From Actinomadura rupiterrae (GTDB lineage: Bacteria > Actinomycetota > Actinomycetes > Streptosporangiales > Streptosporangiaceae): DNA of 64,000 nucleotides. The position numbers were made by a program, and so were the translations under genes. Each line of letters begins with the position of its first letter. Position 1 is the first letter of the stretch. The DNA lies in the NCBI RefSeq assembly GCF_024172125.1, contig NZ_JAMZEA010000005.1, positions 124,001-188,000 of the forward strand. The letters run 5' to 3'. Positions 50,029-58,747 of this stretch are shown here, in pieces. The notes beneath the pieces are model-generated. The model was not told where the DNA came from and did no database searches. It saw only the letters and a program-made list of their open reading frames with translations.

Positions 50029-50925
50029 TCATACCGGGGCGCTGACCGTTTCGAGGAGGTGGGCCGTCAGGGGGTCCGGGGCGTCGCGTCGCCAGGCGAC
50101 GGCGACCCGGGTCCGGACGGCGCGCGTGTCGGTCGCGCGGAACGCGACGCCTTTGAGGCGCATGCGGCGGATGCTCGCCGGCGCGATCGACACGCCGAGG
50201 CCCGCTTCCACGAGGGCGCAGACGGTCTGCCACTCGACCGCGTTCTGCGTGACGTGCGGGGCGAAGCCCGCCGCTACGCAAAGGCCGGTGATCTGGTCGT
50301 ACAGGCGCGGACCGACCTCGCGCGGCAGGAGGATGAACGGCTCGCCGGCGAGGTTCGCGACCGGGACGGTTCGCTTGCCCGCGAGCGGGTGCGCGGAGGG
50401 CAGCACCGCCACGAACCGCTCGGTGAGGACGGTCGCGAAGGCGAGGTCGGGGTCGTCCTCGGGCGGTTCGCGCAGCAGGCCGACGTCGATGGTCCGGTCA
50501 CGGAGGGCGGCCAGCTGGGGCGCGGTGGTCATCTCGTGGATGTCCAGGAGGACGTCCGGAAACCGGTCGCGGAAGCGGCGCAGCAGATCCGGCAGGACGG
50601 TCAGGGCGAGCGATGCGGCGAACCCGATCCGCAGGCGTCCGGCGCGTCCGGCGCCGACGGCTCGCGCTGCGGCGAGGCCCTCGGCGAGGCCGGTGAGCGC
50701 GTGCTGTGCGGCGGGGAGCAGTTCGCGGCCTGCGGGCGTGAGAGTGATACGTCCGGGTTCGCGGTGGAAGAGGGGGTGCCCGACCTTCTCTTCGAGCCGC
50801 CGGATCTGCTGGCTGAGCGGCGGCTGCGCGATTCCCAGGCGGGCAGCGGCATGCCCGAAATGCAGCTCCTCGGCGAGGACGGCGAACGCGTGAAGCTGCG
50901 CGAGGGGAAGTTCGGGGCGCTCCAT
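50029..50925 (-). CDS. LysR-family transcriptional regulator
   Basis: This 298-residue regulator has an N-terminal winged HTH (LHAFAVLAEELHFGHAAARLGIAQPPLSQQIRRLEEKVGHPLFHR) and a C-terminal effector domain starting near residue 93. It is divergent from a RidA gene across 73 bp, which carries an ATCAC-N6-GTGAT palindrome, so it probably regulates that gene and itself. The effector is unknown. Confidence 0.94.
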   Translation of the reverse strand: MERPELPLAQLHAFAVLAEELHFGHAAARLGIAQPPLSQQIRRLEEKVGHPLFHREPGRITLTPAGRELLPAAQHALTGLAEGLAAARAVGAGRAGRLRIGFAASLALTVLPDLLRRFRDRFPDVLLDIHEMTTAPQLAALRDRTIDVGLLREPPEDDPDLAFATVLTERFVAVLPSAHPLAGKRTVPVANLAGEPFILLPREVGPRLYDQITGLCVAAGFAPHVTQNAVEWQTVCALVEAGLGVSIAPASIRRMRLKGVAFRATDTRAVRTRVAVAWRRDAPDPLTAHLLETVSAPV

Positions 50926-50937
50926 ACGTCCAGAGAT

Positions 50938-50953
50938 ATCACGGTTGAGTGAT
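50938..50953. promoter_or_regulatory. Probable LysR operator between regulator and RidA gene
   Basis: An ATCAC-GGTTGA-GTGAT interrupted palindrome lies in the divergent intergenic region and contains the T-N(11-12)-A shape bound by LysR proteins. The RidA gene has its own TAGGTT box (50986-50991) 7 nt before the ATG, 32 bp further right. Confidence 0.5.
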
Positions 50954-50998
50954 TGAAGTATTAGACATATCGCTGCTGGTCAGCCTAGGTTCGTCCGC

Positions 50999-51388
50999 AT
51001 GACAGAGCGACGCGCGATCCTCGGCGGCTCCACGTTCGAGGAGCAGATCGGTTACGCCCGCGCCGTGGTGGACGGCGACCGCGTGCACGTTTCCGGGACG
51101 ACCGGGTTCGACTACGCCACTATGACGATCTCCGACGACGTCCGGGAGCAGGCCGAGCAGTGCCTGCGCAACATCGGCGACGCGCTGGCCGAAGCCGGAT
51201 GCGGGTTCGGCGACGTGGTGCGCGTCCGCTACATCCTGCCCGACCGCGAGGATTTCGAGCCCTGCTGGCCCCTGCTGCGCCGCACGTTCGGTGCCGTCCG
51301 ACCTGCCGCGACCATGCTGATGTGCGGGCTCGCCGATCCCCGGATGAAGATCGAGATCGAGGTGGACGCGCGACGTCCCGGCGCCTGA
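50999..51388 (+). CDS. RidA family enamine/imine deaminase
   Basis: This 129-residue YjgF/RidA-type protein hydrolyses reactive enamines and imines from PLP enzymes. The substrate-binding Arg is R101 in AVRPAATMLMC and the C-terminal signature is KIEIEVDA. A TAGGTT box ends 7 nt before the ATG and there is no ribosome site, so a leaderless mRNA is likely. It is regulated, presumably, by the divergent LysR protein. Confidence 0.93.
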   Translation: MTERRAILGGSTFEEQIGYARAVVDGDRVHVSGTTGFDYATMTISDDVREQAEQCLRNIGDALAEAGCGFGDVVRVRYILPDREDFEPCWPLLRRTFGAVRPAATMLMCGLADPRMKIEIEVDARRPGA

Positions 51389-51405
51389 GTTCCTATGCTC
51401 GGCAC

Positions 51406-51753
51406 ATGTCGATCGACTTGTTCGCGGGGATTCCGGTCAGCGACTACCCGGCGGCTTTGGAGTGGTACGAGCGGCTTTTCGGCGCCGCTCCCGCGTTCGT
51501 CCCGAACGACACCGAGTCCGTCTTCGAGATCGCCGAGCATCGGTACGTGTACGTCGTCCACTCCCCCGAGCACGCGGGACACGGGCTGCTGACCATCTTC
51601 GCCGCCGACTTCGACGCGCTGCTCGCGGGAATCGCCGAGCGCGGCCTGACCCCGGCGACCGCCGAAACGTATGAGAACGGCGTCCGCAAAGCCACCTTCC
51701 ACGACCCGGACGGCAACCAGATCAGTTTCGGCGGGCCCCCGACCGGCGACTGA
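51406..51753 (+). CDS. VOC superfamily (glyoxalase-like) protein
   Basis: This 115-residue protein has the two beta-alpha-beta-beta-beta modules of the vicinal-oxygen-chelate fold, with the family ending FHDPDGNQISFGGPP. It could be a dioxygenase, an isomerase or a resistance protein; metal ligands are not clear. TATGCT (51394-51399) ends 6 nt before the ATG without a ribosome site, so it probably has its own leaderless promoter rather than depending on the RidA gene 17 bp upstream. Confidence 0.88.
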   Translation: MSIDLFAGIPVSDYPAALEWYERLFGAAPAFVPNDTESVFEIAEHRYVYVVHSPEHAGHGLLTIFAADFDALLAGIAERGLTPATAETYENGVRKATFHDPDGNQISFGGPPTGD

Positions 51754-52053
51754 CCCGCGGCAGCGCGCCCGCGCAAGCCCGTCGAGCGCAGGCCGTCCAA
51801 CGCAGGCCCGTCCGAGGCAGGGCCTTCCGGCGGCGACTGACCCGCAGCGGGCTGACCCCCGACAACGCGTTCGGCGCAATACGTACTCAGCACAGGTCCG
51901 TCCGACACTGGCCCTTGGGGCAACGGTCGCTCTGGCGGTGACACTCGTCCGGCAGACCCTTCCGTCCGAATTCCCGCCTACGTCGCTCGGCGTAGGCCGG
52001 GACACTCCGCTCGTACGACGACCGGCGCGGCGGGGCGTGTCGATGATCGGGGC
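51754..52053. other. 300-bp spacer with short direct repeats
   Basis: The spacer holds imperfect 16-bp words like GCAGGCCCGTCCGAGG (about 51780-51830) and less GC-rich sequence upstream of the epoxide hydrolase gene. No gene is seen. A promoter could not be placed confidently. Confidence 0.45.
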
Positions 52054-53163
52054 ATGGACATTTCGAATTCGTTCGGACGCCGCCGCTTTCTCCAGGTTTC
52101 CGGGACGACCGGGCTGGCACTCGCGGCCTCGGCCGCCGGTGGTGAGGGCGCCGCCTTCGCCGCAGGTGGACGGGCCGAGCCGCGCGGGCACGAGATCAGG
52201 CACCGGATCGTCCAGACGAACGGCATCCGTATGCACGTGGCCGAGGCGGGACGCGGCACGACCGTCCTGCTACTGCACGGGTTCCCGGAGCTCTGGTACT
52301 CGTGGCGGCACCAGCTTCCCGCGCTCGCCGAGGCCGGATTCCATGCCGTCGCGCCCGATCTGCGCGGATACGGCCGGACGACCGCGCCGTCCGATGCGTC
52401 CGACTACAGCTTGCGCGAGAACCTGGCCGATCTGACGGGGCTCCTGGACGCGCTGAGCGTCCGCACCGCCGCCGTTGTCGGCCACGACCAGGGCTCGACG
52501 ATCGCCTGGGCGGCTGCCCAACTCCATCCGGAACGCTTCACGTCGGTCGTTTCGCTGGGCGTTCCGTACAGCGCGCGGCTACCGATGCCGATCACGCAGC
52601 TCATCCGCGAGAACAATCCGGGCAAGTTCAACGTCGTCCTGTACTTCCAGGAGCCGGGCGTCGCCGAGGCCGAGCTCAACGCCGACGCGTCCCGGACGCT
52701 GCGCATGACGATGTACGCGCTGTCCGGCCAGGCGCCGGACGACCTGGTGCCGCGCTGGCTGCTCCAGTCGCCCGAGAACTCCGGATATCTGACGCCGCTG
52801 CCCGACCCTGGGGTCCCGTCGCGCTGGTCGCCCTGGCTCACCGACGCCGAGTTCGACCACTACGTCCGGGAGTTCCGGCGGACCGGATTCGACGGAGCGA
52901 TCCGCCGCTACCGGACGTTCGACTTCGACTGGTCCGACCTGCCGTCCCTGGGGACGATCAAGGTCCACCAGCCCGCCCTTTACGTAACTGGAGACCTCGA
53001 CTCGGCCTACCGCTTCCAGAGCGACCTGACCCCGATGCGCGCCGGAGTCCCTGGCCTGCGAGGCATCGAGATCCTCCCAGGCTGCGGCCACTGGACCCAG
53101 CAAGAACGCCCAGCCCGAGTCAACGACCTCCTCATTCACTTCTTGAGGTCAAACCACTCCTAG
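52054..53163 (+). CDS. Tat-exported epoxide-hydrolase-like alpha/beta hydrolase
   Basis: This 369-residue protein begins with a twin-arginine signal (GRRRFLQVSGTTGLALAASAAG), so it is exported folded. The hydrolase core has the oxyanion HGFPE segment at 75-79 and nucleophile D145 in VVGHDQGS. The Asp, in place of Ser, marks the epoxide hydrolase/haloalkane dehalogenase branch. The catalytic His lies in GCGHWTQQERP near the end. A secreted epoxide hydrolase could detoxify or metabolise external epoxides. The gene stands alone. Confidence 0.9.
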   Translation: MDISNSFGRRRFLQVSGTTGLALAASAAGGEGAAFAAGGRAEPRGHEIRHRIVQTNGIRMHVAEAGRGTTVLLLHGFPELWYSWRHQLPALAEAGFHAVAPDLRGYGRTTAPSDASDYSLRENLADLTGLLDALSVRTAAVVGHDQGSTIAWAAAQLHPERFTSVVSLGVPYSARLPMPITQLIRENNPGKFNVVLYFQEPGVAEAELNADASRTLRMTMYALSGQAPDDLVPRWLLQSPENSGYLTPLPDPGVPSRWSPWLTDAEFDHYVREFRRTGFDGAIRRYRTFDFDWSDLPSLGTIKVHQPALYVTGDLDSAYRFQSDLTPMRAGVPGLRGIEILPGCGHWTQQERPARVNDLLIHFLRSNHS

Positions 53164-54953
53164 CCCCGCCCGCCACGCATGACGACGCCCACCAACGCCC
53201 CCAACCGCCGCTAGGCCCGATCGTTTAGTCCCCACCGGACGCCACGCTCAACGCGCCGCACGACAGCCGGATATCGATTCCCGGCACTCGTGACCAGCAC
53301 GCATCACCTCCAGCACCCAGCGCCCGACGGCCGCTTCGGCGGGCATCGCACCCCGCCCAGCGTCGTATCCAAGGCACCACGATCGGCAAGCGCCACGGCG
53401 GGCGGCGGGACCTCCGCCAACTCTCAAGGCCAGCGCGCCTCGCGGCCAGCGCACAACGTCCGCCGGGCCATGCTCGACGGGCCAAGCTCGGCGGACGCAA
53501 GGACCGCCGCGCATCGCGTCCGACCTGCCCGCGGCAGGCGCGCAGCGCAGCAGGCCAGCGCCAAACCGGCGCGTCTCATGGCCAACGCGCAACGCGGCCG
53601 GCGCAGCATTCGGCGGGTAACCCCCAGCGGGCACAACAAGCACCGGGCATCATGCCCGACGTGACCGCGACAGGCGCGCAGCGCCGCAGGCGGCGGAAAT
53701 TCCGGCGCGCCTCATGAACAGCGCGCAAAGCGGCCGACGTACCGCGTCCGACATGCCATCCCGGTGGACGCAGCAACCGCCGAGTTGCGTCCGACATGCC
53801 CGCAGCGGGCGCGCAACGTGGCAGGCCAGCGCGGTTCCGGCGCGCCTCATGCCAGCGCACAACGCGGCCCGCACCGCATCCGACATGCCATGCTCGGCGG
53901 ACGCAGCAACCGCCGCGCGTTGCATCCGACATGCCCGCAGCGGGCGCGCAACGTGGCAGGCCAGGGCACTTCCGGCGCGCCTCATGCCAGCGCACAACGC
54001 GGCCCGCACCGCATCCGACATGCCATGCTCGGCGGACGCAGCAACCGCCGCGCGTCACGTCCGACGTGTCCAGAGCAAGCGCGCATCGAAGCGGGAGGGC
54101 GGCAAAATCAACGCGCCTCGCGCCTCGTGACCAGCGCGCATCACGTCCGACGCTTCGCCCGGCGGCCCATTTGGACGAGCGCTGCACTTGCCCCGCCTCG
54201 TGTCCAAGGCGCCCACGATCGGCACGCGCCACGGCGGGCGGCGTCATTTCCGCCGACTGTCAGGGCTAGCGCCATCACGTCCGGCGCGCTTCGCGGCCAA
54301 CGCACCGCGTCCGGCGGGCCATCCTCGGCAGACGCAACCACCACCGGGCACCACGTCCGACCTGCCCGCAGCACGCGCGCCGCTCGGCAGGTCGGCGGAA
54401 TTCCTGCGCGGCTCGCGACCAGCGCGCAAAGCGGCCGACGCGCCGCGTCCGACATGCCATGCGCAGCGAGCGCCGAGCGTCACGTCCGACGTGCCCAGAG
54501 CAAGCGCGCGCCGAAGCGGGAGGGCGGCAAAATCCACGCGCCTCGTGGCCACCGTGCAACGCGGTTGATGCGCAGTGCGGTCGGCGTTGCGCATCCGGCG
54601 GGCCGTCCCCGGCTGGCGCAATGAACGCCGCGCGCCATGCCCGGCGTGCGTGCGGCAGGCGCGCATCGCGGCTGGACGGCGACGATCCGTGCGCCTCGCG
54701 GCCAGCGCGCAAGGCGGCTGGCGTGCCGTGTTCGGCGGGCCATGCTCGGCGGGCGTCAGGTCCGTCGTGTCTGCGGCTGGCGCGTCGTGGTGGGTGGGCG
54801 GCAAGTCCGGCGCCGTCGCGGCTGCGCGCAACGCGGTCGGCGGGCCTGATCGGTGGCGCTGTGAGTGGCGGGGTTTGTCCCGTGAGGTGTTTGCGGTCGG
54901 TGCCCGTCGTGGCGGGTGAGTCGCGTTTGCGGCGGAATCCGAGGGCGAGCTTG
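53164..54953. repeat. 1.8-kb repeat region with 135-bp units
   Basis: The whole interval between the epoxide hydrolase and WYL genes is repetitive. The clearest part is a near-identical 135-bp duplication starting at 53841 and 53976 (CGCGCCTCATGCCAGCGCAC). Flanking units of similar words (GTCCGACATGCC, GCGCGCAACGTGGCAGGCC) are diverged and partly reversed in order. Because 135 is a multiple of three, several frames stay open, but composition differs from genes here and no ribosome sites are seen. No gene. Confidence 0.85.
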
Positions 54954-55952
54954 TCAGGTTTGGGGTGGTTTGGGAGGCGGAGGCTGGGGGTGGCGGGCGT
55001 GGGTGGCTAGGCGGGTGGCTACGGCGGTTACCAGGGCGCGTAGTTCTTCGGGGTGTTCGATGACGAAAGGACGGTCTAGGGCGGCGAGTACTGGAGGTAG
55101 CCAGTCGAGGCGCTCCGCTCGTAGTTCGACACGGAGCCAGCTTTCGTCCGGTGCGTCCTGGTGTATGCGGGCGACGCTGGCGGGGAGGTGGCGGCGGATG
55201 TGCTCGGCGGTCGCTTGGATGCGCAGCGACACCTCGTGGCGGTATTCGGCGGTCGCGAAACCCGTCAGGAGGCGGTCGGCCGGGTCCGGTTGGTTGGCGG
55301 GGGGTTCGAATGAGCCCGGCAGGGTCCTTGCGTCCGCGATTCGGTCCAGGCGGAAGGTGCGTTCCTCGCCGATCTGGACGTCCTCACCGGTGACATACCA
55401 GCGGCCCGAATGGGCGACGATCCCGTAGGCCTGCAGCGTGCGCTCGCTGCGCGTGCCCTCGCGGTCGGTGTACCGGATCGAGACGGGACGGTGGTGGCGG
55501 ACGGCGTCGGCGAGGGTGAGCAGGACGCCGGTGTCCGGGGCGTCGGGTTCGCCGGGACGGTCGGTGAAGGCCACGGATTCCAGCAGGCCGTCGAGGCGTC
55601 CGGCCAGGTGGCGGGGCAGGACGCGGCGGATCTTCGCCGACGCGGTCTCGCTCGCGGCGGCGTCGGCCGTCAGACCCGTGCGGCGGCCCGCGACCAGGCC
55701 GAGCAGCACCGAAAGCGCCTCGTCGTCGGTGAGCATGAGCGGCGGCAGCCGGTAGCCGGGGCCGAGCCGATAGCCGCCGTAACGGCCGCGGACCGACTCC
55801 ACCGGGACGTCCAGGTCGATCAGCTGGTCGACGTACCGGCGGACGGTACGGCCGTCGACGCCGAGCCGGTCGGCGAGTTCGGCCACCGTGCGGGTGCCGC
55901 CCGACTGGAGCAGCTCCAGGAGGGTCAGCACGCGGCCGGTGGGGCGGGACAT
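54954..55952 (-). CDS. WYL-domain transcriptional regulator
   Basis: This 332-residue regulator has an N-terminal winged HTH (LLELLQSGGTRTVAELADRLGVDGRTVRRYVDQL), the segment GRYGGYRLGPGYRLPPLML, then a WYL ligand-binding domain (RWYVTGED with an R-L-D-R-I core) and a C-terminal helical part. It is divergent from a VOC gene over 80 bp with an almost perfect palindrome. The last residues are Pro-rich. Confidence 0.93.
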   Translation of the reverse strand: MSRPTGRVLTLLELLQSGGTRTVAELADRLGVDGRTVRRYVDQLIDLDVPVESVRGRYGGYRLGPGYRLPPLMLTDDEALSVLLGLVAGRRTGLTADAAASETASAKIRRVLPRHLAGRLDGLLESVAFTDRPGEPDAPDTGVLLTLADAVRHHRPVSIRYTDREGTRSERTLQAYGIVAHSGRWYVTGEDVQIGEERTFRLDRIADARTLPGSFEPPANQPDPADRLLTGFATAEYRHEVSLRIQATAEHIRRHLPASVARIHQDAPDESWLRVELRAERLDWLPPVLAALDRPFVIEHPEELRALVTAVATRLATHARHPQPPPPKPPQT

Positions 55953-55970
55953 GTTTCCAGTTTATTGCCA

Positions 55971-55995
55971 ATACCGGACGGACTCTGTCCAGTAT
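55971..55995. promoter_or_regulatory. Palindromic operator between WYL regulator and VOC gene
   Basis: Nine-base arms ATACCGGAC and GTCCAGTAT (eight of nine paired) are separated by 7 bp, 19 bp from the regulator start and 38 bp from the VOC start. A TTATTG/TACCGT-rich promoter context surrounds it. It is probably the site bound by the WYL regulator. Confidence 0.6.
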
Positions 55996-56032
55996 CCCGT
56001 CTACCGTGCGAGGCGAACCCGAAGGAGAACAC

Positions 56033-56434
56033 ATGGACTTCATCTCGATCCGCATCATCACCGCCGACGTCGCGCGGCTCACCGACTTCTACGAGCGCGC
56101 CACCGGCCTTCCGGCGACGCGCACCACCGAGGACTTCGCCGTGCTCCGGACCCCCACCGCCACGCTCGCGATCGCGAGCACCCGCACCGTGCCGGTGTTC
56201 GCGCCGGACTCGGCCCGTCCGGCCGACAACCACAGCGTGATCATCGAGTTCCGCGTGGAGGACGTGGACGAGGTGCACCGGAACCTGGCCGATCTCGTCG
56301 ACGACTTCGTCACCGTCCCGACGACGATGCCGTGGGGCAACCGCTCGATGCTGTTCCGCGACCCGGACGGCAACCTCGTCAATTTCTTCACGCCCGTCAC
56401 CCCGGAGGCGGTCGCGAGGCAGGAACGCGCATAA
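56033..56434 (+). CDS. VOC superfamily (glyoxalase-like) protein
   Basis: A 133-residue VOC-fold protein (IRIITADVARLTDFYERATGLPA; ending MLFRDPDGNLVNFFTPV). The ribosome site AAGGAG lies 6 nt before the ATG. Control by the divergent WYL regulator is likely. The reaction is unknown. Confidence 0.92.
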   Translation: MDFISIRIITADVARLTDFYERATGLPATRTTEDFAVLRTPTATLAIASTRTVPVFAPDSARPADNHSVIIEFRVEDVDEVHRNLADLVDDFVTVPTTMPWGNRSMLFRDPDGNLVNFFTPVTPEAVARQERA

Positions 56435-56621
56435 CCGGACGTCCGCATTGCACGACCACGCCGTCCGCTGGAGAAAGTGCAGGTGCTCCAGCGGGCGCGC
56501 CTTACATGCCTCGGTGGACACGGAGCGCTTTGCCAGCATCTGTGCCGTGGAGGCGTCTCGACGGCGGCCGGGCGGCTCCTACGCAGGTGCGGGCGGTGGA
56601 GCCCAACACCTCGGCTTCGGG

Positions 56622-57059
56622 TTACGGCACCTCGGGGAGGGAGCGGACGAACTCCAGCAGGCGGCGGACGGTGGGGAGCGCGTCGTCCAGGCCCTGCTCG
56701 GAGAGGGCGGTTGCGGCCCAGTCCGTGAACGGCTGCCGGGCGGCCCGAATCCGGTCGGCGAGTTCGCGTCCGGACGCGGTGAGGACGAGCTCGACCTGCC
56801 GGCCGTCCAGCGGGGACGGGCGGCGCTCGACCCAGCCAGCCGCGCCGAGCCGGTCGGCGAGGCGGCTCGGATGCCCGGGGTCGGCGGCCATCCGCGCGCC
56901 GAGACCGGCGATCGAGAGCGGGCCGTCCTCGGCGAGGATCACCAGGGCCTCCGCCTGCACGGGGGTGACGCCGAGCGGGCGCAGCAGCCGCGCGAACCGG
57001 CGCTCCAGCTCACGGTTGGCGACCTTGACGGCCATGATCAGTTCCAGCACGGGGTCCAC
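56622..57059 (-). CDS. MarR-family transcriptional regulator
   Basis: This 145-residue regulator has a central winged helix (LRPLGVTPVQAEALVILAEDGPLSIAGLGARMAADPGHPSRLADRL) and the wing ERRPSPLDGRQVELVLT. GTG start at 57059; an in-frame ATG at 57035 is an alternative. It is divergent from an alpha/beta hydrolase gene, and the intergenic space holds two copies of the palindrome TGTCATGACA, its likely binding sites. Confidence 0.93.
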   Translation of the reverse strand: MDPVLELIMAVKVANRELERRFARLLRPLGVTPVQAEALVILAEDGPLSIAGLGARMAADPGHPSRLADRLGAAGWVERRPSPLDGRQVELVLTASGRELADRIRAARQPFTDWAATALSEQGLDDALPTVRRLLEFVRSLPEVP

Positions 57060-57078
57060 GGCCGGAGTCTATTGCCTT

Positions 57079-57094
57079 ATGTGTCATGACATGC
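57079..57094. promoter_or_regulatory. MarR operator copy 1
   Basis: TATGTGTCATGACATG, core TGTCATGACA at 57082-57091, is a perfect 10-bp palindrome 22 bp from the MarR start codon. It lies exactly 39 bp from copy 2. Confidence 0.75.
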
Positions 57095-57116
57095 ATATGC
57101 TGCCCGCGGCCCTGGA

Positions 57117-57132
57117 TATGTGTCATGACATA
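57117..57132. promoter_or_regulatory. MarR operator copy 2
   Basis: TATGTGTCATGACATA, core TGTCATGACA at 57121-57130, lies directly before the AAGGAGG ribosome site of the hydrolase gene. A protein bound here would block transcription of that gene. Confidence 0.75.
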
Positions 57133-57148
57133 CAAGGAGGCGGTCGGC

Positions 57149-58747
57149 GTGGCGCGGATCAGGTTCTCGCGGACCCCGGTGTTCCACTTCGAGGCGCTGC
57201 GCGCGGTCTGGACGGCGGCCGCGGGAGGCGGCGACTTCGGCGAGGTCGCCGCGGTGATGGAACGGGTGCGGCCGAACGACTTCGAGTCCTGGTACCGGTG
57301 CTGGTCAGAAATGGCCGGACGGGTCGTCGACCGCGCCCGCGCGACCGGCGAACCGGTGTCGCGCGGGCGGGCGCTGCTGCGGGCGAGCAACTACGTCCGC
57401 GAGGCCGAGTTCTTCCTCCGCCCGGACGACCCGAGACGCGTCACCGCCGCCGCCGCACAACGCCGTTTCTTCGACGCCGGCACCGCCTACCTGGGCATCC
57501 CCATCACCCGCGAACGCATCCCCTACAACCCCTCCTCCGCCCCTGGCGCCCCTCGCGAACACGGCGAACACGGCGCCCGCAGCCGCCAGGACACCGACAG
57601 AGAACACCGCACACCGAGCGGTCACTCACCGAACGCTGAAGGGCCACACGAACGCGGACCGCACAGCAACGAACCAGACGGTGGCGCGCCGCACGGCGCT
57701 GGGACGCCCACGGGCGGCCCACACGGCGCCGGGCCGCACAACACCGGGCCGCACGCAGGCGAGCCGCACGGCGCCGGGGTGCACGCGGGCGAGCCGCACG
57801 GGGCCGGGGCGCACACGGGCGAGCCGCACGGGGCCGGGGTGCACGCGGGCGGGGCGCACGGCGGCGAGCCAGATGGGGGCCGACCGGACGGGGGCGGGCC
57901 GTCCGAGGCCCGGCCAGAAGGGGGCGGGGCGCATTTGGAGGCGTTGTTGCTCTCGCCAAAAGCGCGTAGTGAGCGGACGGTGCTCGTGGTGCAGGGCGGG
58001 TTCGACTCGACGTTGGAGGAGCTGTACTTCATGGTCGGCGCGGGGGCTGCCGAGCGCGGGTACCACGTGCTGATGTTCACCGGTCCGGGGCAGGGGTCGA
58101 CGCTCCGGGAGGACGGGCTGCCGTTCACGCACGAGTGGGAGCGGCCGACCCGGGCCGTCCTCGACTGGCTGGACGGACAGGACGACATCGACACCGACCG
58201 GACCGTCGGCATCGGGATCAGCTTCGGCGGCCACCTCCTCGCCCGCGCCGCCGCGTTCGAGGACCGGTATGACGGTGTCGTCCTGTTCGACTACTTCCCC
58301 GGGATGCTTGACGCGTTCGTGCACAGCGTCCCGGCGCCGCTGCGCGGGTCGTTCACCCGCGTGCCGCGCTGGCTGCGCGCCGCCGTCCCGCTCTACACCC
58401 GCTTCGACGCGCAAGCCCGCTGGGCGATCGGCAACGCGCTCTGGACGTTCGGCGCGGACGGCCTGCCCGACCTGATCGCCAAGCTGCGCGCCTACGACGA
58501 CCGCGGCTGGGCCGACCGGATCACCGCCGACACGCTGGTCATGGTCGGCGAGGGCGAGCACTTCTACGACCCCGGGCTCGCCCGCGACTTCACCGGACGC
58601 CTGGTCAACGCCCGCTCGGCGCGCCTGCACAGCTTCCCCGCCGCGGAGGGCGGCCACCTGCACTGCCAGGCCGGCGCCCTCGAACAGGCCCACGAGGCCA
58701 TCTTCGAGTGGCTCGCCGCGACCGCCACCACACCCGAGCCCGCATGA
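57149..58747 (+). CDS. Alpha/beta hydrolase split by a His/Gly/Pro-rich repeat insertion
   Basis: At 532 residues this is about 130 longer than relatives. Residues 1-130 are the helical N-terminal part. From about 131 to 260 a low-complexity insertion built of G-E-P-H-G-A-G-V-H-A units interrupts the first beta hairpin of the hydrolase core (IPYNP before, HLEALLLSP after). The core then resumes with VVQGGFDSTLEELYF, nucleophile Ser (about 358) in GIGISFGGH, and the catalytic His in GGHLHCQAG. I chose the GTG at 57149 with AAGGAGG 8 nt upstream; an ATG at 57125 lies inside the operator. Probably repressed by the divergent MarR protein. Confidence 0.88.
   Translation: MARIRFSRTPVFHFEALRAVWTAAAGGGDFGEVAAVMERVRPNDFESWYRCWSEMAGRVVDRARATGEPVSRGRALLRASNYVREAEFFLRPDDPRRVTAAAAQRRFFDAGTAYLGIPITRERIPYNPSSAPGAPREHGEHGARSRQDTDREHRTPSGHSPNAEGPHERGPHSNEPDGGAPHGAGTPTGGPHGAGPHNTGPHAGEPHGAGVHAGEPHGAGAHTGEPHGAGVHAGGAHGGEPDGGRPDGGGPSEARPEGGGAHLEALLLSPKARSERTVLVVQGGFDSTLEELYFMVGAGAAERGYHVLMFTGPGQGSTLREDGLPFTHEWERPTRAVLDWLDGQDDIDTDRTVGIGISFGGHLLARAAAFEDRYDGVVLFDYFPGMLDAFVHSVPAPLRGSFTRVPRWLRAAVPLYTRFDAQARWAIGNALWTFGADGLPDLIAKLRAYDDRGWADRITADTLVMVGEGEHFYDPGLARDFTGRLVNARSARLHSFPAAEGGHLHCQAGALEQAHEAIFEWLAATATTPEPA
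57660..57925 (+). repeat. In-frame 30-bp repeats inside the hydrolase gene
   Basis: Units such as GCACGGGGCCGGGGCGCACA plus ten bases repeat with a 30-bp period (15-bp half units at the left), encoding G-E-P-H-G-A-G-[VA]-H-[AT]. The reading frame is preserved throughout, so the gene remains potentially functional. Confidence 0.88.

Noticed and set aside
53290..54850. Several 130-290-codon frames on both strands in the repeat block
   Set aside because: All follow the 135-bp period and are open in several frames at once. No ribosome sites or domain features are visible.
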